Source: Notospermus geniculatus
Lineage: Eukaryota > Nemertea > Pilidiophora > Heteronemertea > Lineidae
Length of the DNA stretch: 64,000 nt
Assembly (NCBI GenBank): GCA_002633025.1
Contig: NMRB01002418.1
Coordinates: forward strand, 20,372 to 84,371
Reading direction: 5' to 3'
The notes below the pieces were generated by a model. It was not told the origin of the DNA and ran no database searches. It saw only the letters and a program-made list of their open reading frames with translations. Shown here piece after piece: positions 56,347 through 64,000 of the stretch. Position numbers and translations under genes: made by a program. How positions within the stretch are numbered: position 1 is the stretch's first letter; every line of letters begins with the position of its first letter.

Positions 56347-58876
56347 TTATTTAAGAACAACACTCTCCCTTTTACAGTGAATCTATCAGGGATGGGAATG
56401 GGGGTGGGGGTGTTATTGAAAGTCCAAATGAAAAGAAATGAGTATAATGCATAACCACTTTATTCAAATAGGACTGGAAGTTTAAATGTCAGATGTTAAG
56501 ATAAAGATAGTATGATGAGTACATTCACCTGATTAACAATATTATGCATGAAGGTGAAATTGCAAATTGAAGTGGCAGATTACGCATTAAAAATCTCATG
56601 ACAAATGTTCCAGAAAACCCAACCTCCAATAGTCTGTGACCAAAGGCCCATAGATTCCGACAAAGACGAAGTCAGTTTGGAAAGAAGGCAGTCGCTAGGC
56701 CTACTTGTTCAATCTGCGCTATTCGTTCCGCCGCAGCTAGGATTGCGTTCCGCGTTTTACCTTGACCCGTAGGCGTCGGCTGAAGAATCGGCTGAAATGC
56801 TCTACGGCACCAAGTGATGAAGGGGCCTCAGACCTACATTTATCCGATTTTATGGTAACCTACAGCCTCATACAGATTATTATAAGTGTCCTTAAGGTTA
56901 ACGAAAGGATGAAGCTGAGAACTTGGCGGCGTATATAGGCCTACAGATCGAGTTGCAACAAAGTATTCAGGTAAGTCGCCGGCATCGGCAGCGACGCGTG
57001 CGTGCACAAGGGACAGTGCCGAGTTATGATTAGGCCTACATTGGTCGATATTTCTGCTGCTAAGTAACTTATAATATCGGCAAAACATTCCATTTCACGG
57101 TGACTTGTAGGCCTTTGCCTTCTCCAATCATGTAACTACCCATCTTTGAGATTTGTAGGCCCGTGCACAACCCGTTTCGGTTTTGAGGCACGCCCATGCT
57201 CGCGCCACCGCGAATTTTCAGTTCCATATTCAGCCGGTAGATGGCAATCGGCAGTAGTTGCGTACAACCCGGGCGTACAACATTATCTGGTTGTGTTGCT
57301 GGAGCCTGTAAAGCATGGACACACCTGCGATTTTTCGTGCGATTTTTCGGAGACTGCCCTTCCGACTGCTTGAGTGACTCACTGGAGATTTGCAGGATTT
57401 GTCGCGTTGTCTGCGGCAGATCGTTGCACCAAGCGACCAGTCACTGCATGGTCGCCCGATTAATCGAATCCCGTCTCATGATCTGATCGCTTGAGTGGTC
57501 GTCACATTGTTTGCGGATGATTGTTGCACTGGGCGATCTGAATGACCGATTTCAATGGCCAAAGGAGACCAAAGAATTTCGATCGCATCAAGAGACCAAA
57601 AATTCGACGTGTTTAATTTTCGGTCGCAAAGGCCGACTGACTTTGCGACTAGATACAAAAACGGTGAAACTTTCGTCCGCAAACAATATTCCGATGCGAC
57701 GCCACAATAGTCGGCGACCTCGGTCGCTTCCGGAGGTCGTCAGTTGTTTGCGGATGGTTCACTGAAATGGTCGCAAGTGTGGTCGTCGAGCGACCTCGCA
57801 CCCGATGGTTGCCTGCGACGTTGTGGTCGCCAGTCTCATCGGTGGTCGCATGATTTTGGTCGCAGATCATGGAAATCGCGTACTAGGTCTGGATGGCCTG
57901 TGGGAACGTCCCCCGACGAAAAACGGAAAACTGCCTGCATCTAGTTCGTAGGCCTGGCAACCTAGGGTCTTCTGACTGTCCATGTGAGTACCTCAACACA
58001 CAGCGGACCAGTGAACTTTTGTTAAAAATTCTTATGAAAAACGGAGAAAATGTAAGGCCGTCCCCAAAAAACTAATAAACGGGAAACAATCACTTTTTAT
58101 GGCACAAAACGCAGCCAGGAATGGCAAATCCCAAAAGAACAAGCAATTTTTGTATAAATTTGCATAAATTTACATAAATTTACATGCGGAAGACTAAAGT
58201 TGTATGAAAATTGACTTGCCATATACAAAAGGCTTAACCCGTGCATATATTATGCATGACCATGTGACTCGTGCCTCCGACCCGTCATTTTGGAATACTA
58301 GTAATGTCAAGTTGGAGGCCTACCATTCCGTACCCAGAGTGATTTAATATTTAAACCTCGGAGCCAGGAAGCGCAGCACTCTGATGGGGTCCAGAATGGT
58401 CGGATATACGTCTGTCGACTGCAGTGTCATGGTCAATTCGATGTGTTTACAAGTCTGCTGTCCGCAATGAGTAAGTATTCATTGCGATACCGAAGACAGC
58501 GCGACATATCACAAAAGAGGTTTCAGTTCAATTGTCTCGCCAAGGGATAAAATCCACGAAGCAGCCAATGAATTGCTAAATTAAAGTCAAACCGGGCCGC
58601 TCTAGGCAATAAATCACAGTTGCAGAATCGTTGACGACGTTCCAAGCCGTAACTGCATTGCTGGTATATCAGCAGACGATTTTTTCCTTGATATTCAAAC
58701 GACGACCACAACGAATCAAGATGGCGCCCCCTGGTGGACATCACAAAAAAGCCCACCAGGAGGCGACGGACTTGGCGTCATTCTCCTTATGACAAATCAC
58801 GTTTTGTTTCGCTTCACTTGTGTTTGAATAAAATTTGATATAAAGTAGGCCCTATAGATGTAGTGCATATATGTGT
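56347..58876. other. Intergenic region with GGTCGC-rich repeat
   Basis: This separates two genes that converge on it. From about 57300 to 57880 the words GGTCGC, GCGACC and TGCGA recur in both orientations, bounded by ACACACCTGCGATTTTTCG and GATTTTGGTCGCAGATCATG; this is probably a degraded inverted-repeat transposon. No ORF resembles a known protein. Confidence 0.45.
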
Positions 58877-59951
58877 TTAATACTTTTGGTAGTTTCCGTT
58901 CGTAGCGTTCACAGACGCCGTTGAATCATTATGCGCCGGTTGATGCGTGATCGTCCTCCTCTGAATCTCCTGCTCCATCTCAATCCTCTTCAAGCTCTTA
59001 TCCCACTGGACAGTTGCGATCCTTGGCCCCCAAATTTTGCATCCGACTATGAAATACAGTATCAGAATTAAAAGAGAACCGAAAACTATAGAAAAAGAAG
59101 GCCATAACATACAATGCATAATATCGTTTTTGTTGTGGTATTTGACACCTATGAGTACGGAAGTATTGGAGGGGTTGTAGTAACATCGTAACGTTACGTT
59201 CTTTCGAGCCCATTTTTTTTTGAATCGGTTCACATTGTGGTCATTTTCCCACTTGAACCTTCCACACGAGGAAAAAGAGCACTGAAAAAGAGAAGGAAAA
59301 ACCCGTCAATCCGTGTTTTACACACACCCATTTGTCTCGCGGGGCTAGCAAACGGCCTAACCCACTTTTTACGACTTTCACTGGGAAATTGTTGAATTGG
59401 CTGAGTACGGAAGCCGAGAAGGAGAATACCACTATTATATCTTACGGAAGTTTGTGAAATTAAATTGATATTTTGGCCTACCACAATTAACGTGACTAAT
59501 AACGAGCGACATCTTTGGGAAAACCTCAAACTAGCTCCTTACATTTTAAGCACAACTTTCATTTTTGGTACAGGTGGCCATAACATTATATAAACTTACT
59601 TACCTTCGGTGTTTTTGATTTTAAACTGTACTCGTTTTCCAAAAGGAGTGTTGTGTGAACCTCTCCCTTATCATCTGTGAAGTTCATATAAATGTGAAGA
59701 CACGGAAATGGGGCAATTTTTGACTTTTCATACTGGGCACTGCAGTTAAACGACGGAGCATAATACGTGTTATTCACGGTACAGTTGGCTGGTTTGTAGT
59801 CTAAGACCCACATATAGGGCACAAGTATATTTACAATCAGAATAATGAGCATGATTATTCCTAGACAGATTATAGTTGATGCAAAAAGGTATATGACTCT
59901 CGCTACGACCTGCGTCCCGAAACGTTTCTTCATTTGTTTAGCGAGCGCCAT
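58877..59951 (-). CDS. KCNMB: Calcium-activated potassium channel subunit beta (KCNMB type)
   Basis: Two exons, 59951-59604 and 59281-58877 (TAA), join in phase to give 250 residues. Topology fits the family. A short basic N-terminus (MALAKQMKKRFG) precedes a first membrane helix at about residues 17-45. A ~120-residue extracellular loop follows, with four or more cysteines (ANCTV, FNCSA, FPCLHIY, then CSFSSC, RCYYNP) and several Asn-X-Ser/Thr sites. The second helix follows HCMLWPSFSIVFGSLLILIL, a family signature, and a cytoplasmic tail of ~60 residues ends the protein. KCNMB subunits bind the BK (Slo1) channel at the plasma membrane and tune its calcium and voltage sensitivity. It cannot be assigned to a vertebrate paralogue. 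The tail is longer than in KCNMB1 or KCNMB4. Confidence 0.9.
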
Positions 59952-60530
59952 CTTGCATAGATTTTGATTCCTGAATCAGACAAAAGATGTCGTATCTCTC
60001 CTCAAATATTACGTCACAGCTGACAGTCTCATTTATTACGTCACTTGAACACAATTTCCTCTTTTCAGAACGAATATTCCTTTTGCACATTAGAAAGCCA
60101 ATTTGCATAGTCTAAATACATGTACCCGTAGCTTCCTATAGGTGGGGTCCTAACAGAATATCCCATGACAGTATTGGGACGCCCCCACACGAGAAACTAG
60201 AGAAATTTTATTCCGCTAGGCGGTGTCTAAACGACGTCATCATTGGCGTTTTTTAGAGGACGTCATCAGATTTCATCAGGCATGTTGTCTCCGCTATCCT
60301 CGCCTCCAGCATCATTCGCATCGGCCTTGAATTTTAGTTCGTTGATTGGTCAGTTGGTGTCGCTCTTACTTTCTCGGAATTCCATTCTGCAATGAGAATA
60401 AGCACCTTTAAAGAACTTCCGCCGAAGCGTGGTGTCGGCCCGAATGGAATAATTGTTCAGTAGAGCGCAAGAGAGGGGGAAAAGATTCGTTGGAAGAGGC
60501 CCCAAGCGGGAATTGAATCCACGACGAGAG

Positions 60531-60659
60531 CAGGGCCGACCGCACAGAAAGTCCGATAGTGCTACCGGCGCCTATCGGCAGTAGTTTACGCATTTTCCCA
60601 TAACTAAACCGCCGATAGGCACCGAAAGCACTATCGGACTTTCTGTGCGATCGACCCTG
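60531..60659. mobile_element. Foldback element with GCACAGAAAGTCCGATAGTGC arms
   Basis: CGCACAGAAAGTCCGATAGT is repeated inverted as ACTATCGGACTTTCTGTGCG. Outer CAGGGCCGAC/TCGACCCTG and inner GCCTATCGGC/GCCGATAGGC arms pair too. The loop is about 27 bases. Confidence 0.7.
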
Positions 60660-60951
60660 ATGTTTTGCACTGCGCCTTTCTGGCATCGTGACTAATCTCT
60701 GACGTCAGAGTCCCTGTTTGACACACTGTTAGAAATTATTAAATTTACACTACAGTAGTAATTCTGCAGTAATTTTACAGAAATTCCCTGCAGCAGAGTC
60801 CCCAGCACTTTCTGTAAATTTACATAATTTTTTTATGGTATGATACACGATATGACGTGCTAATAACGATTAATATGGAAAGCTATTAAAGGTTCAGTCC
60901 TGCTAGCAAATTGTCGGGATTTTCAGATATGAAGGTATTTGAAATGGGAGA

Positions 60952-61136
60952 CTTTACTGCCGTTAGAGGCCACCGCCTGTTAACGGTCCTAGGACATCAT
61001 GGAATTTGACGTCACAGAGAAGAAATGCACGACATGACGTCATTGATAATGAGGTGGACGCCATGACTTACGTCTGTGACGTCAAATTTTGTGCGTTCTA
61101 GGACCGCTAACGGGCGGCCCTCTAACGGCAGTAAAG
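60952..61136. mobile_element. Foldback element with CTTTACTGCCGTTAGAGG ends
   Basis: The left end CTTTACTGCCGTTAGAGGCC faces the right end GGCCCTCTAACGGCAGTAAAG, with inner arms TTAACGGTCCTAGGAC and GTCTAGGACC-type inverses. Its centre holds three TGACGTCA/TGACGTCAT words. Confidence 0.7.
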
Positions 61137-63651
61137 CATATGAGAAAACGACACCAGATAGAGTTGAATTGTCCTATCAGGTCATGAGATGGAAGAAAAT
61201 TTGGAAATTCGAATTCGGTAGAGTCGTAGAAATTCAAACGGCACTGTGCCTTTAATGGTGCTGGTTTGTGCCTAGTTGCAGTTAATGGGAAAACACTCGT
61301 CGTTAGCTCGTCAGCAGGATTATGCACGAAGTTGGAGAGGACGTGGCTTGGTGTAATTTGAAATCATTCACAAACGCATTAAGGGAATTTCCCTCACGGT
61401 CTGTTTTGTACGAATCGAGCGTACGCACGTTGCTCGCCACAATGCAGGTGTAACGTTTTTCAGTGTGGCCATTTTTCTGTGTGACGTCACGTCGGAAAGC
61501 GGCAAATATAAACAACAAACTTATTGGTGGACATGATTTGATCTTGACCAATTAGAATTGAGTCACTCGGCAATCTGGCCTTGGCCTCACAGGTCAATTC
61601 ACCTATTGGTCGACGCGTGGCCGCATTGCAAGTCCCTTTTCATCGCGGCGCAGTACCAGTATTTCTTGACCACTTGTCCATATTTCTCATAACTCCGAGC
61701 CTTATTTACCGCGCTACCTGTCTTCGATGTCAAAATGAGTTTGAATGTTGATATTAAGTAGCAAGAAGGAGACAGAAACATATAGCGTCGTTTCGAGAGG
61801 ATGGCTCTCATAAGACGAACAGATACTAGTAAATTAATTGCTTGGTTCCCCATGCATCGCGACGACCGCGGCTTTGGATTGCGGGACCTATTGAATTGCT
61901 CAGGCGTCTGGCAGGCCGGCGAAAGAGATGGCTTGTCAGAGTGTTGCGATGAAAAAACGGCGGTCGGTCACCGCTACAGCACTAATTTGTCACCACAGCA
62001 CGGACGGGCTAGGTCTGGAACAACTGCAGCTGTGGCGCCGATACGATCAAAGCTTTTTTGATTAAAATGATTGACGACAGGTAACAGGCCATCGGGTCAG
62101 TAATAGTCTACTGTTCCAGTGCTTTTATTTAATAGGCTTTAGACACAATAAACTAGCAAACACATGCAGTTTTCCGATCAAGAATTGATTTTCTACATCA
62201 CAGCTTTGTGGATTTGTTATGATATGCATCATTTCTTGTAATCTAATGTATATTTCATGAAATGTACTGATCTGGTTGTGGAGTGTTCGTCAACTCTGCC
62301 AAAGTGGTTGTGCACTGGTGGGATAGGGTGAGACTGAGAGGGCAGTGAATTCGAAATCATCAAAAGCTAAAAGTCAAATTAGATTCCTGTTATGTAGGAG
62401 GAAACAGACACCCGTGGGGAAACTGAGAAATGAGTATGCAAAATAGTCCCGAAATTTTGAACAGAAAAACATATTTTTGACGATGTTTTGCTCATTGGAA
62501 TGACGTGAGCCAAGCAAAACTCGCTGGTTGGTCAACTCGTTTCAGTCGGTTATTCTCAACCAATCAACGTGCACTGACGTCAAAGGCTCACATTGGCCAA
62601 TAAAATGTAAGAGGTTTGTAAAACAGCGACTTATCACTCTGTTTCCCTTTATTGTATTTTCCGGAACCAAATAATAATAGTGTGGTAGATAAAAATCCAT
62701 TTCTACCTGTTGTATGATGACATTTTGGTGCACGTGACAGAGCAAGTAATATTCGCCAGCGACAGACTGTTTCGACCCCTGAACACTTTTCAATAACCAA
62801 CACCTGTTCTCAAAGTAATGATGATTGGTGACCCACTTTAGGTCCATAATATCACAACGGGTTGGACCTCTCTTCATGCATGTCTATAATACTTATACAA
62901 ACATTCATATTTGTTGCTGAGTTCATTTTATGGCGAGATTCCAGCATGGAAAATTATTAATAATGTTGAATTTTATGAGGCTGTATGCATACATATCTGA
63001 ACGAGGATGCAAATTGTTTTGTAACGCGAGGCGCCATGTTCTTGCACCACATCACGTATGAGGACTAAAATTCGGATTTGAATTATCCGAGAAAAAAGCA
63101 CTTAATTGATTTAAAACCAGCTTTATCTAATATTTATATTCTGATAATGACCACTTTCGTGGGTTATTTACGTGAATTAGTGGCAACGGTAATGTCACGT
63201 GTCACTCGGAGCGTGTGACGTCATTATGACGTCACGAGGTAACACGCTGTGATTTGTCGAATGCGTGAATTATGTAACAACGACTGGTAAAGGAACAGGC
63301 TGAATCGCTGGTGTACAGCACAGATAGATTTCGGAGTGACCAGCAGATTACAGCCACTTGTTGCCAGTAGGATTACCACGAAAGAAACACCACGTCCAGT
63401 GGTGACCAAAAATGTTCCACGAGCAGCTTCCTTTAAGCAACACAATTGTTACATTATTATTACTGCCTTTCTTCACAGAAATCAATGATGTTTAGCAAGA
63501 ACCAGTAATGGGTCGTTTGGATCACTGCTACGACATTGACTGTGGCGGCAACAGATTTTAACCATCTATGAGAAAGGACGGGGAAGGCTCTGGACGAGAA
63601 GGCGTCAGAATTGTTCTGATGATCGACAGGTAAGAGCGAGTTTGCCTTTTA

Positions 63652-63898
63652 ATGGTAAGAGGCAGCATCAGTGATCGGTGGGAGGATGGCTTCTTGAAGT
63701 AATAGCTATACTCTACACTAGAGTATACTTGGTACTACTGGATAGAGCTGTAAACTCCAGTTGACAGTACTCCCTCTTCTCACACCTGTGATCAGTGGGA
63801 GGATGTTTTCTTGAAATAACAGCCATAATCTAGGCTACAGTGTACTTGGTAGTACAAGACAGAGGTATTACTTTAATGGGCCGTCCTCCCACTGATCA
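63652..63898. repeat. Partial ~115-bp direct repeat
   Basis: 'GTGATCGGTGGGAGGATGGC' at about 63670 recurs as 'GTGATCAGTGGGAGGATGTT' at about 63787, with matching following bases (AATAGCTATACTC.. / AATAACAGCCATAATC.., and ACTTGGTAGTAC-like). An inverted piece, GTCCTCCCACTGATCACA, closes it at 63884-63901. Probably the ends of a degraded transposon. Confidence 0.5.
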
Positions 63899-64000
63899 CA
63901 AGTGCAAATATTTATTTTACCATTGGAGGGAAGAAGTGACAACCCGCAATGCTGATGAAGAAGGAATAGGTACCATTCAGTGTTTCTGCCAGGAATTTTT

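Larger units (their letters stand above)
59952..64000. other. Gene-poor right end with foldback elements
   Basis: Only repeats could be supported: foldbacks at 60531-60659 and 60952-61136, a transposon end at about 61451, and a partial direct duplication at 63652-63870. ORFs at 61801-62061 and 62542-62877 show no family resemblance or splice context. CRE-like TGACGTCA words cluster at 63217-63236. Confidence 0.5.

Noticed and set aside
61801-62061. 86-codon plus-strand ORF
   Set aside because: Good start context but no recognisable domain; kept out for lack of support.
62542-62877. 111-codon minus-strand ORF
   Set aside because: No family resemblance, no repeat of composition seen in the true genes and no convincing splice context.
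1-64000. CRISPR arrays, operons or phage genes
   Set aside because: All genes are spliced animal genes; the tandem repeats lack a spacer structure.

Overview
The window comes from a compact, intron-rich animal genome, probably a marine invertebrate. Its genes have short exons with GT/AG introns, there are no bacterial-style operons, and small inverted-repeat transposons and tRNA-derived SINEs are very dense. TACATGTA, TACCGGTA and TAGGCCTA words are frequent. A BK-channel beta subunit (KCNMB family) would fit a non-vertebrate deuterostome, but that placement is inference. All gene models were built by hand by matching reading frames and splice phases; no search was run.

Layout, left to right. 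(1) 99-5455, minus: 5' two thirds of INO80D, a subunit of the INO80 chromatin remodeller; the 3' end lies beyond the window. Two exons are partly duplicated beside single-N gaps, which looks like uncollapsed haplotypes. (2) 7095-7307, minus: an unrecognised 70-codon ORF. (3) 8437-15657, plus: WDR37, a WD40 protein, interrupted by a 401-N gap; a tRNA-Arg(CCG) gene lies antisense in intron 4. (4) 18114-29032, minus: complete 21-exon TTC21B/IFT139, the large TPR subunit of intraflagellar transport complex A, tail-to-tail with WDR37. (5) 29762-55221, plus: a ~27-exon gene for a ~970-residue protein built around at least eight glycine-rich 'W/F-G-K/R-P-G-G-G-A-P' modules like the single module I recall from CSPP1. 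It starts head-to-head with TTC21B and I do not recognise a named orthologue. (6) 58877-59951, minus: a two-exon KCNMB-type BK channel beta subunit. (7) 59952-64000: intergenic, holding foldback elements and other repeats, with no supported gene.

How it fits together: TTC21B is a core ciliary transport gene. The GGGAP-repeat gene shares its 0.7 kb upstream region, and its motif resembles those of microtubule/ciliary-tip proteins, so a co-regulated divergent ciliary gene pair is the most interesting hypothesis here. Introns and spacers carry at least ten families of short foldback elements: a PIF/Harbinger-like one with TTA duplications, a piggyBac-like one with TTAA ends, mariner-like hairpins, hAT-like 'CAGGGGCGTAGCTAGC' elements, and several unnamed families present in 2-4 copies. 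There are also two minisatellites.
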